64,000 nt of DNA from Scylla paramamosain (taxonomy: Eukaryota > Arthropoda > Malacostraca > Decapoda > Portunidae): NCBI RefSeq assembly GCF_035594125.1, contig NC_087197.1:7548110-7612109 (forward strand), written 5' to 3'. Positions within the stretch are counted from its first letter, which is position 1, and each line of letters begins with the position of its first letter. A program made the position numbers and the translations under genes. The notes beneath the pieces were generated by a model. That model was not told where the DNA came from. It saw only the letters and a list, made by a program, of their open reading frames with translations, and searched no databases. Positions 1 through 11,868 of the stretch are shown piece after piece.

Positions 1-129
1 TGACGAGAAACGTGTATTATGAGTGCTTTTAAATTCATTAAGTACGAAAAAGCTAAAAGCCACAAATTACACTCTTTATTGAGAAAAAAAAATACAATAT
101 TTTTTTTTCATTCTTATTCATCTTCACAG
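1..129 (+). repeat. HOR copy 0, partial (end of unit C)
   Basis: Position 1 matches position 5872 of copy 1. The stretch covers the end of the C unit: monomer m7 followed by the A/T linker, ending TCTTCACAG at 129. The array therefore continues to the left of the window. Confidence 0.9.
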
Positions 130-545
130 GTAACGAGGTGCCAAAATTCGGGAAATTTTCAGGAAATTATATGAAATAAGGACATTATCAAAAAAGTTAA
201 ATTTAGCTTTTTTTTCGGACTGTTATGTACCAAACCCCTAAAGTGCATGCAAAGCCACCTATATGGGGAAATTAAACGTCTTTGCCAGAAAACTGTCTTA
301 TGAGTGTTTTTCAGCATGTTAGGAACCAACACGATAAAACCCAAGGAAGTCAATCTATATGAGAATCCAAAACAAAATTACTGAAAACGTGTCTTTTCGG
401 TGTTTTATGTAGAAAACGCTAAAATGGATGCAAAACAACCAAAATGAAGAAATAGAATAACATTACCAAAATGGTATATTATTTGTGTTTTTGAAATTGT
501 TACCTACAAAAAACGCGAAAATGGATGGAAAGCACTCTATATTGG

Positions 546-803
546 GAAGCAAAAGGCACCAAAAAGCATGTTAGGCACCAAAACGATAAATAATATGAAA
601 GTCACTCTATATGGAAATCTAAAACAAAATTACTGGAAACGTGTGTTTTAAAAGATTTACGTAGAAAAACGCTAAAACAGATGCAAACCAACTAATATAA
701 ATAAATAGAATAACATTATCAAAAAAAGTATATTTTGTGTGTTTTTGAGCTTGTTACATAAAAAAAACGCGAAAATGGATGCAAAGCACTCTATATAAGG
801 AAA
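546..803 (+). repeat. Partial m9-m10-m1 duplication inside unit D
   Basis: After a first m1 monomer, the sequence jumps at about 546 from GGAAGCAAAAGG into CACCAAAAAGCATGTTAGG, which belongs to the middle of m9. Second copies of m10 (from about 617) and m1 (from about 710) follow. All HOR D units share this junction, and so does flank unit U10 (near 52752), so it is older than the homogenisation of the array. Confidence 0.75.
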
Positions 804-1186
804 AAAAAAGGACATAACGAGAAGCGTATATAATGAGTGTTTTATAGTTTCACCAGAATCACAAGGCAAACAACGCAAAAACTCGACTGTATGGAGAAGA
901 TTCTAAGATACCAAAATTCTGAAACTCATGAATAACAGTCTTAATCAAGAAACAGAACAACCTTACTAAATGCGTGTATTTTGAGTGTTTTTTTTACATT
1001 CTTAGTTACCAAAACCCCAAATTCCATGCGAAACTAGCTTTATGTGGGAAAAATATGATATTACCAGAAAAGTGTCTTTGAGTGTTTTTGAGCGTGTTAG
1101 GCAATAAAGCACTAAAAAGCAGTGCAATCATATTACATGGGAATAAAACCAACTTTTAAGAAGAACTTGCCTTTTGGTGTATTTGA

Positions 1187-1667
1187 CACGCATTTAGTAA
1201 GGTTGTTCTGTTTCTCAATTAAGAGTGTTATTCACGAGTTTCTGCATTTTGGTATCTAGAAAACTTCTCCATATACACGAGTTTTTGCGTTTTTTGCCTT
1301 GTGGTTTTTTTGAACTATAAAACATTCATTATACACTTTTCTTGCAATGTCCCTTTGTTTCCCAATATAGAGTGCTTTGTATCAATTTTTGCGTTTTATT
1401 TTTTTGTAGGTAACAAGCTCAAAAACACTCAAAATATACATTTTTGGTAATGTTTTTCTGCTTCTTGATATGGGTTGGTTTGCATCAGTTTTAGCGTTTT
1501 TCTACGTAAAACACTGAGAAGACAGGTTTTCAGTAATTTTCTTTTGGATTCCCACATAGAGTGAGTTCTTTATTATTTATCGTTTTGGTGCCTAACATGC
1601 TGAAAAACACTCAAAAGACAGATTTCTGGTAAGGTCTTTAATTTCCTCATATGCGAGGCCTTGCATG
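1187..1667 (-). repeat. Inverted block inv1 in unit D (481 bp)
   Basis: The stretch is the reverse complement of the monomer run m9-m10-m1-m2-m3. It starts CACGCATTTAGTAAGG, the complement of the m3 start CCTTACTAAATGCGTG. It ends TTGCATG, the complement of CATGCAA in a m8-type monomer, after which forward m4 sequence resumes with TCTTTTGAGTGTTTTTG. It recurs at 7057-7537, 12926-13406, 18801-19281, 24671-25151, 30544-31024 and 36413-36893, and partly at 42283-42411. Flank copies at 53386 and 60606 have the same left breakpoint, so the inversion predates the HOR array. Confidence 0.9.
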
Positions 1668-2029
1668 TCTTTTGAGTGTTTTTGAACGTGTTACGCAATA
1701 AAGCACTAAAAGGAAGGTCAATCACATTACATGGGAATAAAACCAAATTTTACCAAGAACTTGCCTTTAAGTGTTTTTGAGCGCCTTACATACCAAAACG
1801 CTAAAATGCATGCAAAATACATTTTATAAAGAAACAGAATAATATTACCAAATACATGTATTTTGAGTGTTTTTGATCATGATATCTATAAAAACGCTTA
1901 AATACATGCAAAGAACTTTATGTTTGGGAAACGAAAGGACATTACGAGAAACGTGTATTATGAGTGTTTTTTTTTATTTTTTTCAGTACCTAAAAGCTAA
2001 AACCCACAAATAACACTCTTTATTTAGAT

Positions 2030-2112
2030 AAAAAAAATAATTAACAAAAAATTTTAAAAATTGGATTTTTTATTTATTTATTTATTTATTTTTTTGTTAT
2101 TTATCCTTATAG
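2030..2112 (+). repeat. A-rich/T-rich linker, exemplar
   Basis: The linker is an A-rich stretch, then T and ATTT runs, then GTTATTTATCCTTATAG, joined to GTACCGAGATGCC. Every ~1.1 kb unit has one linker at this place. It is the most length-variable part of the unit, yet the last 15-20 bases (typically TTATTCATCTTCATAG or TTCACAG) and the following GGTACCGAGATGCC are well kept. The T-run plus CAG/TAG resembles a 3' splice site in form; I see no gene that would use it. Confidence 0.7.
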
Positions 2113-2750
2113 GTACCGAGATGCCAAAATTCTGCCAAATTTCAGGGAATTTATGTGGAAAAAAGAACATTACCAAAAGAGTTATTTATAGCTTTTTTTT
2201 CGGATTGTTATGTACCAAACCCTAAAGTGCATCCAAAGCCACCTATATAGGGAAGTTAAACGACTTTACCAGAAACCTGTCTTTTCAGTGTTTTTCAGCA
2301 TGTTAGGCACTAAAACGATAAATAATATGGAAGTCAGTCAATATGTGAATCCAAAAGAAAATTACTGAAAACGTGTCTTTTCAGTGTTTTACGTAGAAAA
2401 ACGCTAAAGCGGATGCAAACCAACCTTTATGAAGAAATAGAATAACATTACCAAAAAGATATATTTTGAGTATTTTTGAGCTTGTTACCTACAAAAAAAT
2501 GCAAAAATGGATATAAAGCACTCTATATTAGGAAACAAAAGGACATTACGAGAAACGTGTATAATGAGTGTTTTATAGTTTTAAAAGAACCAAAAAAAAA
2601 GAACGCCAAAATGCACACAAATTAACCAAACAAATGGGATTTTTCCTCATGTTAGGTACAACAATCTATACAGAATATAAAAAAACAGAACAACATTACC
2701 AAAAACGTATATTATAAGTGTTTTTGAGCTTCTTTGGTAATAAAATACTG

Positions 2751-2762
2751 AATCACGTGATT
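2751..2762. repeat. Perfect 12-bp palindrome at the inv2 junction
   Basis: AATCACGTGATT is its own reverse complement and lies where forward monomers switch to inverted ones. It recurs unchanged at 8622-8633, 14492-14503, 20363-20374, 26238-26249, 32105-32116 and 37977-37988. Confidence 0.85.
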
Positions 2763-3105
2763 AGCACATTCATATAGGCGTTTTGGTTTCTAAAAAGCTG
2801 GAAAACGCTTAAATCATACGTTTTTGGTAATGTCTCCCGATAAAGGCTATTGTGCACGCGTTTTAGCATTTTGGAACGTAAGAAGCTCAAAAACACTCAA
2901 AAGACACCATTTTGATAATGTTGTTTTGATTTTTATATAGAGTGTCTTCCATGCTCTTTAGAGTTTTGGTGCTAACGTTGAAAAGCCCCGAAATAACATT
3001 TTTTCTGGGAATGTCGTCTCTTTACCTTATAAAGGGTGAAATGGATGATTTTTTGCGTATTGGTACGAAATAAGCTGAAAAACATTCAAAATACACGTTT
3101 TTGGC
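2757..3105 (-). repeat. Inverted block inv2 in unit A (~349 bp)
   Basis: The stretch reads as the reverse complement of the monomers, with CTCAAAAACACTCAAAAG near 2888 and GCTGAAAAACATTCAAAAT near 3074, both complements of the TTTTGAGTGTTTTTGAG motif. Forward orientation resumes near 3106 with AAATGTGTATTATGAG (m2). All seven complete A units carry it. The related flank unit at 54118-55250 does not, so inv2 is younger than inv1. Confidence 0.85.
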
Positions 3106-3800
3106 AAATGTGTATTATGAGTTTTTTTTTTTTTATAGTTCAAAAGAACCAAAAGGCAAAAAAACACAAAAACTCGTGTATATGGAGAAGGTTCCTAGAT
3201 ACCAAAATGCTGAAACTCATGAATAACACTCTTAACTGAGAAACAGAACAACCTTACTAAATGCGTGTATTTTGAGTGCTTTTCACATTCTCAGTTACCA
3301 AAACCCCAAATTGCATGCGAAATAACCTTTATGTGAGAAAAAAATGTCATTACCAGAAAAGGGTCTTTTAAGTGTTTTTCGGCGTGATAGGCAATTTTGG
3401 TATCCAAAATGCAAAGTACTAAAAAGCAGGGCAAACATATTACATTGGAATAACACTAATTTATACCAAAAACTTGCCTTTAAGTGTTTTTGAGCTGCTT
3501 AAATACCAAACCGCTAAAACGCATGCAAAACAAACTTTATGGAGAAACAGAATAACATTACCAAAAACATGTATTTTGAGTGTTTTTGATCATGTTATCT
3601 ATAAAAACGCTTAAATACATGGAAAGAACATTATGTTTGGGAAACAAAAGGACATTACGAGAAACGTGTATTATGAGTGTTTTTTAAGTTCCTTAAGTAC
3701 CAAAAAGCTAAAACCCACAAATAACACTCTTTATTTAGAAAATAAAAAACAAAAAAAAATAAAAAAAATAGGAATTTTTTTTTGTTATTCATATTCATAG

Positions 3801-4910
3801 GTACCGATATGCCAAAATTCTGGGAAAATTCAGGGCAATCATATAATAAAAAAATATTATCAAAAAAGTTAATTTCAGCTTTTTTTTCGGATTGTTATGT
3901 ACCAAACCCTAAAGTGCATGCAAAGCCTCCTATATGAGGAAATTAAACGACTTTACCAGAAATCTGTGTTTTGAGTGTTTTTTAGCATGTTAGGCACCAA
4001 AATGATAAATAATATGGAACTCACTCTATATGGGAGTCCAAAACAAAGTTACTGAAAACGTGTCTTCTCAGTGTTTTACGTAGAAAATCGCTAAAACGGA
4101 TGCAAAGCAACCAATATCAAGAATAAGAAAAATGTTACTAAAAAGATATATTTTGAGTGTTTTTCAGCTTGTTACCTACAAAAAAAAAACGCGAAAATTG
4201 ATGTAAAGCACCCTATATTGGGAAACAAAAGGACATTGCAAGAAAAGTGTATCATGAGTGTTTTATAGTTCAAAAGAACCACAAGGGAAAAAACGCAAAA
4301 TCTCGTGTATATGGAGAGGTTTCCTAGATACAAAAATGCTAAAACTCATGTATAACACTCCTAATTGAGAAACAGAAAAACCTTAATAAATGCGTGTATT
4401 TTGAGTGCTTTTCACATTCTTAGTTACCAAAACCCCAAATTGCATGCAAAAATAGACTTGTGGGATAAAAAAAATGACTTTGCCAGAAAAGTGTCTTTTG
4501 AGTGTTTTTGAGCGTGATAGGCAATAAAGCACTAAAAAAGAGGGATATCACATTACATTGGAGGAAAACGAATTTTTACCAAGAACTTGCCTTTAAGTGT
4601 TTTTGAGCTCCTTATATACCAAAACACTAAAACGCATTGAAAACACTCTTTATGGTGAAACAGAATAACTTTACCAAAAACATGTATTTTGAGTGTTTTT
4701 GATCATGTTGCCAATAAAAACGCTAAAATACATGCAAAGAACACTATTTTTGGGAAACGAAAGGAGATTACGAGAAACGTGTATTATGAGTGTTTTTAAG
4801 TTCATTAATTACCAAAAAGCTAAAAGCCACTAATAACACTCTTTATTGAGAAACAATAAATAAATAAAAAAAAATACAATATTTTTTTTCTTTCTTATTC
4901 ATCTTCACAG
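3801..4910 (+). repeat. HOR unit B (1,110 bp)
   Basis: The unit starts GTACCGATATGCC and holds the ten monomers in standard order without inversion. Unit-specific marks are GGGCAATCATATAATAAA after the start, GCCTCCTATATGAGG in m8, ATGGAACTCACTC in m9 and GTGTCTTCTCAGTG in m10. The same marks recur in flank unit U9 (51235-52329). Confidence 0.9.
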
Positions 4911-6000
4911 GTACCGAGATGCCAAAATTCGGGCAAAATTCAGGAAATTATGTGAAATAAAAACATTATCCAAAAAGTTAAATTTAGCTTTTATCGGACT
5001 GCTATGTACCAAACCCGTAAAGTGCATGCAAAGCCACATATATGGGGAAATTAAATGTCTTTGCCAGAAAACGGTCTTATGAGTGTTTTTCAGCATGTTA
5101 GGAACCAACACGATAAATAACATGGAAGTCAATCTATATGGGAATCCAAAACAAAATTACTAAAAACGTGTCTTATCGGTGTTTTACGTAGAAAAACGCT
5201 AAAACGGATGCAAACCAACCAATATGAAGAAATGAAATAACATTACCAAAAAGGTATATTTTGAGCATTTTTGAAATTGTTACCTACAAAAAACACGAAA
5301 ATGGATGGAAAGCACTCTATATTGGGAAGCAAAAGGACATTACGAGGAACGTGTATAATGAGTGTTTTATAGTTTCACAAGAACTACAAGGCAAAAAACG
5401 CAAAAACTTGTGTATATAGAGAAGTTTCTTACATTCCAAAATGCTGAAACTCTGGAACAACACTCTTAATTGAGAAACAAAACCATCTTACTTAATGCGT
5501 GTATTTTGAGTGCTTTTCACATCCTTAGTTACCAAAACCCTAAATTACATGCGAAACCAGCTTTATGTGGGAAAAAAATGACATTACCAGAAAAATGTCT
5601 TTTGAGTGTTTTTGAGCGTGTTAGGCAATAAAGCACTAAAAAGCAGGGCAATCACATTACACTGGAATAAAACCAATTTTTAACAAGAACTTGCCTTTAA
5701 GTGTATTTGAGCTCGTTATATACCAAAACGCTAAAATGCATGCAAAATACACTTTATGGTGAAACAGAATAACATTACGAAAAACATGTATTTTGAGTGT
5801 TTTTGATCATGTTACCAATAAAAACGCTTAAATACATGCAAAGAACCCCATTTTTGGGAAATGAAAGGACATGACGAGAAACGTGTATTATGAGTGCTTT
5901 TAAATTCATTAAGTACGAAAAAGCTAAAAGCCACAAATTACACTCTTTATTGAGAAAAAAAAATACAATATTTTTTTTTCATTCTTATTCATCTTCACAG
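4911..6000 (+). repeat. HOR unit C (1,090 bp)
   Basis: This is the plainest unit. Ten monomers start near 4973 (m8), 5058 (m9), 5154 (m10), 5240 (m1), 5337 (m2), 5485 (m3), 5581 (m4), 5677 (m5), 5772 (m6) and 5869 (m7), followed by the linker to 6000. It has a short m8 T-run (AGCTTTTATCGG) that sets it apart from D. Confidence 0.9.
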
Positions 6001-9000
6001 GTAACGAGGTGCCAAAATTCGGGAAATTTTCAGGAAATTATATGAAATAAGGACATTATCAAAAAAGTTAAATTTAGCTTTTTTTTCGGACTGTTATGTA
6101 CCAAACCCCTAAAGTGCATGCAAAGCCACCTATATGGGGAAATTAAACGTCTTTGCCAGAAAACTGTCTTATGAGTGTTTTTCAGCATGTTAGGAACCAA
6201 CACGATAAAACCCAAGGAAGTCAATCTATATGAGAATCCAAAACAAAATTACTGAAAACGTGTCTTTTCGGTGTTTTATGTAGAAAACGCTAAAATGGAT
6301 GCAAAACAACCAAAATGAAGAAATAGAATAACATTACCAAAATGGTATATTATTTGTGTTTTTGAAATTGTTACCTACAAAAAACGCGAAAATGGATGGA
6401 AAGCACTCTATATTGGGAAGCAAAAGGCACCAAAAAGCATGTTAGGCACCAAAACGATAAATAATATGAAAGTCACTCTATATGGAAATCTAAAACAAAA
6501 TTACTGGAAACGTGTGTTTTAAAAGATTTACGTAGAAAAACGCTAAAACAGATGCAAACCAACTAATATAAATAAATAGAATAACATTATCAAAAAAAGT
6601 ATATTTTGTGTGTTTTTGAGCTTGTTACATAAAAAAAACGCGAAAATGGATGCAAAGCACTCTATATAAGGAAAAAAAAGGACATAACGAGAAGCGTATA
6701 TAATGAGTGTTTTATAGTTTCACCAGAATCACAAGGCAAACAACGCAAAAACTCGACTGTATGGAGAAGATTCTAAGATACCAAAATTCTGAAACTCATG
6801 AATAACAGTCTTAATCAAGAAACAGAACAACCTTACTAAATGCGTGTATTTTGAGTGTTTTTTTTACATTCTTAGTTACCAAAACCCCAAATTCCATGCG
6901 AAACTAGCTTTATGTGGGAAAAATATGATATTACCAGAAAAGTGTCTTTGAGTGTTTTTGAGCGTGTTAGGCAATAAAGCACTAAAAAGCAGTGCAATCA
7001 TATTACATGGGAATAAAACCAACTTTTAAGAAGAACTTGCCTTTTAGTGTTTTTGACACGCATTTAGTAAGGTTGTTCTGTTTCTCAATTAAGAGTGTTA
7101 TTCACGAGTTTCTGCATTTTGGTATCTAGAAAACTTCTCCATATACACGAGTTTTTGCGTTTTTTGCCTTGTGGTTTTTTTGAACTATAAAACATTCATT
7201 ATACACTTTTCTTGCAATGTCCCTTTGTTTCCCAATATAGAGTGCTTTGTATCAATTTTTGCGTTTTATTTTTTTGTAGGTAACAAGCTCAAAAACACTC
7301 AAAATATACATTTTTGGTAATGTTTTTCTGCTTCTTGATATGGGTTGGTTTGCATCAGTTTTAGCGTTTTTCTACGTAAAACACTGAGAAGACAGGTTTT
7401 CAGTAATTTTCTTTTGGATTCCCACATAGAGTGAGTTCTTTATTATTTATCGTTTTGGTGCCTAACATGCTGAAAAACACTCAAAAGACAGATTTCTGGT
7501 AAGGTCTTTAATTTCCTCATATGCGAGGCCTTGCATGTCTTTTGAGTGTTTTTGAACGTGTTACGCAATAAAGCACTAAAAGGAAGGTCAATCACATTAC
7601 ATGGGAATAAAACCAAATTTTACCAAGAACTTGCCTTTAAGTGTTTTTGAGCGCCTTACATACCAAAACGCTAAAATGCATGCAAAATACATTTTATAAA
7701 GAAACAGAATAATATTACCAAATACATGTATTTTGAGTGTTTTTGATCATGATATCTATAAAAACGCTTAAATACATGCAAAGAACTTTATGTTTGGGAA
7801 ACGAAAGGACATTACGAGAAACGTGTATTATGAGTGTTTTTTTTAATTTTTTTCAGTACCTAAAAGCTAAAACCCACAAATAACACTCTTTATTTAGATA
7901 AAAAAAATAATTAACAAAAAATTTAAAAAATTGGATTTTTTATTTATTTATTTATTTTTTTTTTTTGTTATTTATCCTTATAGGTACCGAGATGCCAAAA
8001 TTCTGCCAAATTTCAGGGAATTTATGTGGAAAAAAGAACATTACCAAAAGAGTTATTTATAGCTTTTTTTTCGGATTGTTATGTACCAAACCCTAAAGTG
8101 CATCCAAAGCCACCTATATAGGGAAGTTAAACGACTTTACCAGAAACCTGTCTTTTCAGTGTTTTTCAGCATGTTAGGCACTAAAACGATAAATAATATG
8201 GAAGTCAGTCAATATGTGAATCCAAAAGAAAATTACTGAAAACGTGTCTTTTCAGTGTTTTACGTAGAAAAACGCTAAAGCGGATGCAAACCAACCTTTA
8301 TGAAGAAATAGAATAACATTACCAAAAAGATATATTTTGAGTATTTTTGAGCTTGTTACCTACAAAAAAATGCAAAAATGGATATAAAGCACTCTATATT
8401 AGGAAACAAAAGGACATTACGAGAAACGTGTATAATGAGTGTTTTATAGTTTTAAAAGAACCAAAAAAAAAGAACGCCAAAATGCACACAAATTAACCAA
8501 ACAAATGGGATTTTTCCTCATGTTAGGTACAACAATCTATACAGAATATAAAAAAACAGAACAACATTACCAAAAACGTATATTATAAGTGTTTTTGAGC
8601 TTCTTTGGTAATAAAATACTGAATCACGTGATTAGCACATTCATATAGGCGTTTTGGTTTCTAAAAAGCTGGAAAACGCTTAAATCATACGTTTTTGGTA
8701 ATGTCTCCCGATAAAGGCTATTGTGCACGCGTTTTAGCATTTTGGAACGTAAGAAGCTCAAAAACACTCAAAAGACACCATTTTGATAATGTTGTTTTGA
8801 TTTTTATATAGAGTGTCTTCCATGCTCTTTAGAGTTTTGGTGCTAACGTTGAAAAGCCCCGAAATAACATTTTTTCTGGGAATGTCGTCTCTTTACCTTA
8901 TAAAGGGTGAAATGGATGATTTTTTGCGTATTGGTACGAAATAAGCTGAAAAACATTCAAAATACACGTTTTTGGCAAATGTGTATTATGACTTTTTTTT

Positions 9001-11868
9001 TTATAGTTCAAAAGAACCAAAAGGCAAAAAAACACAAAAACTCGTGTATATGGAGAAGGTTCCTAGATACCAAAATGCTGAAACTCATGAATAACACTCT
9101 TAACTGAGAAACAGAACAACCTTACTAAATGCGTGTATTTTGAGTGCTTTTCACATTCTCAGTTACCAAAACCCCAAATTGCATGCGAAATAACCTTTAT
9201 GTGAGAAAAAAATGTCATTACCAGAAAAGGGTCTTTTAAGTGTTTTTCGGCGTGATAGGCAATTTTGGTATCCAAAATGCAAAGTACTAAAAAGCAGGGC
9301 AAACATATTACATTGGAATAACACTAATTTATACCAAAAACTTGCCTTTAAGTGTTTTTGAGCTGCTTAAATACCAAACCGCTAAAACGCATGCAAAACA
9401 AACTTTATGGAGAAACAGAATAACATTACCAAAAACATGTATTTTGAGTGTTTTTGATCATGTTATCTATAAAAACGCTTAAATACATGGAAAGAACATT
9501 ATGTTTGGGAAACAAAAGGACATTACGAGAAACGTGTATTATGAGTGTTTTTTAAGTTCCTTAAGTACCAAAAAGCTAAAACCCACAAATAACACTCTTT
9601 ATTTAGAAAATAAAAAACAAAAAAAATTAAAAAAATAGGAATTTTTTTTTTGTTATTCATATTCATAGGTACCGATATGCCAAAATTCTGGGAAAATTCA
9701 GGGCAATCATATAATAAAAAAATATTATCAAAAAAGTTAATTTCAGCTTTTTTTTCGGATTGTTATGTACCAAACCCTAAAGTGCATGCAAAGCCTCCTA
9801 TATGAGGAAATTAAACGACTTTACCAGAAATCTGTGTTTTGAGTGTTTTTTAGCATGTTAGGCACCAAAATGATAAATAATATGGAACTCACTCTATATG
9901 GGAGTCCAAAACAAAGTTACTGAAAACGTGTCTTCTCAGTGTTTTACGTAGAAAATCGCTAAAACGGATGCAAAGCAACCAATATCAAGAATAAGAAAAA
10001 TGTTACTAAAAAGATATATTTTGAGTGTTTTTCAGCTTGTTACCTACAAAAAAAAAACGCGAAAATTGATGTAAAGCACCCTATATTGGGAAACAAAAGG
10101 ACATTGCAAGAAAAGTGTATCATGAGTGTTTTATAGTTCAAAAGAACCACAAGGGAAAAAACGCAAAATCTCGTGTATATGGAGAGGTTTCCTAGATACA
10201 AAAATGCTAAAACTCATGTATAACACTCCTAATTGAGAAACAGAAAAACCTTAATAAATGCGTGTATTTTGAGTGCTTTTCACATTCTTAGTTACCAAAA
10301 CCCCAAATTGCATGCAAAAATAGACTTGTGGGATAAAAAAAATGACTTTGCCAGAAAAGTGTCTTTTGAGTGTTTTTGAGCGTGATAGGCAATAAAGCAC
10401 TAAAAAAGAGGGATATCACATTACATTGGAGGAAAACGAATTTTTACCAAGAACTTGCCTTTAAGTGTTTTTGAGCTCCTTATATACCAAAACACTAAAA
10501 CGCATTGAAAACACTCTTTATGGTGAAACAGAATAACTTTACCAAAAACATGTATTTTGAGTGTTTTTGATCATGTTGCCAATAAAAACGCTAAAATACA
10601 TGCAAAGAACACTATTTTTGGGAAACGAAAGGAGATTACGAGAAACGTGTATTATGAGTGTTTTTAAGTTCATTAATTACCAAAAAGCTAAAAGCCACTA
10701 ATAACACTCTTTATTGAGAAACAATAAATAAATAAAAAAAAATACAATATTTTTTTTCTTTCTTATTCATCTTCACAGGTACCGAGATGCCAAAATTCGG
10801 GCAAAATTCAGGAAATTATGTGAAATAAAAACATTATCCAAAAAGTTAAATTTAGCTTTTATCGGACTGCTATGTACCAAACCCGTAAAGTGCATGCAAA
10901 GCCACATATATGGGGAAATTAAATGTCTTTGCCAGAAAACGGTCTTATGAGTGTTTTTCAGCATGTTAGGAACCAACACGATAAATAACATGGAAGTCAA
11001 TCTATATGGGAATCCAAAACAAAATTACTAAAAACGTGTCTTATCGGTGTTTTACGTAGAAAAACGCTAAAACGGATGCAAACCAACCAATATGAAGAAA
11101 TGAAATAACATTACCAAAAAGGTATATTTTGAGCATTTTTGAAATTGTTACCTACAAAAAACACGAAAATGGATGGAAAGCACTCTATATTGGGAAGCAA
11201 AAGGACATTACGAGGAACGTGTATAATGAGTGTTTTATAGTTTCACAAGAACTACAAGGCAAAAAACGCAAAAACTTGTGTATATAGAGAAGTTTCTTAC
11301 ATTCCAAAATGCTGAAACTCTGGAACAACACTCTTAATTGAGAAACAAAACCATCTTACTTAATGCGTGTATTTTGAGTGCTTTTCACATCCTTAGTTAC
11401 CAAAACCCTAAATTACATGCGAAACCAGCTTTATGTGGGAAAAAAATGACATTACCAGAAAAATGTCTTTTGAGTGTTTTTGAGCGTGTTAGGCAATAAA
11501 GCACTAAAAAGCAGGGCAATCACATTACACTGGAATAAAACCAATTTTTAACAAGAACTTGCCTTTAAGTGTATTTGAGCTCGTTATATACCAAAACGCT
11601 AAAATGCATGCAAAATACACTTTATGGTGAAACAGAATAACATTACGAAAAACATGTATTTTGAGTGTTTTTGATCATGTTACCAATAAAAACGCTTAAA
11701 TACATGCAAAGAACCCCATTTTTGGGAAATGAAAGGACATGACGAGAAACGTGTATTATGAGTGCTTTTAAATTCATTAAGTACGAAAAAGCTAAAAGCC
11801 ACAAATTACACTCTTTATTGAGAAAAAAAAATACAATATTTTTTTTTCATTCTTATTCATCTTCACAG
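6001..11868 (+). repeat. HOR copy 2, 5,868 bp
   Basis: This copy consists of D 6001-7983, A 7984-9668, B 9669-10778 and C 10779-11868. The inv1 block is at 7057-7537 and the inv2 palindrome at 8622-8633. It carries AGTGTTTTTGACACG before inv1 and TATGACTTTT after inv2, which places it in the variant group of copies 2-4. Confidence 0.95.

Larger units (their letters stand above)
130..2112 (+). repeat. HOR unit D (1,983 bp), contains inv1
   Basis: The unit reads m8, m9, m10, m1, then a partial repeat of m9-m10-m1 from about 546, then m2, m3, m4 and m5. The inverted block inv1 (1187-1667) follows, and then m4, m5, m6, m7 and the linker. D is the only one of the four units whose start reads GTAACGAGG instead of GTACCGAG/GTACCGAT, so it lacks the GGTACC hexamer found at the starts of A, B and C. 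Its extra length over 1.1 kb comes from the internal duplication plus inv1. Confidence 0.9.
2113..3800 (+). repeat. HOR unit A (1,688 bp), contains inv2
   Basis: The unit starts GTACCGAGATGCC and runs m8, m9, m10, m1, part of m2, then a stretch of more diverged monomers (about 2590-2755), then inv2, then m2 to m7 and a linker. Its linkers carry (ATTT)n runs that differ in length between copies (near 2070, 7940, 13810, 19685 and 25555). Confidence 0.9.
130..6000 (+). repeat. HOR copy 1 (reference copy), 5,871 bp
   Basis: This copy consists of D 130-2112, A 2113-3800, B 3801-4910 and C 4911-6000. The inv1 block is at 1187-1667 and inv2 at about 2757-3105. Diagnostic variants are GGTGTATTTGACACG before inv1 (near 1165), GCAGTGCAATC near 1112 and TATGAGTTTT after inv2 (near 3116). 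Confidence 0.95.

Noticed and set aside
159..353. A minus-strand frame of 64-76 codons repeated every 5.87 kb (also at 6030, 11898, 17738, 23642, 29517, 35384, 41257) as a conserved small gene
   Set aside because: It lies wholly within satellite monomers, recurs only because the repeat does, changes length with homopolymer changes (17738-17968), and has no promoter or flanking gene structure.
2060..2100. (ATTT)n tract as an independent microsatellite locus of interest
   Set aside because: It is part of the unit linker and varies in length in every A unit; it is explained by slippage within the satellite.
3036..3239. A plus-strand frame of 62-67 codons in each A unit as a coding region
   Set aside because: It spans the inv2 end and a T-run whose length varies between copies, so the C-terminal half is in different frames in different copies. 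That is not conserved coding sequence.
4905..5132. A 75-codon minus-strand frame in every C unit as a real protein
   Set aside because: The same repeat-register explanation applies. The peptide is a variant of the one from D units and reflects the 32-codon monomer period.
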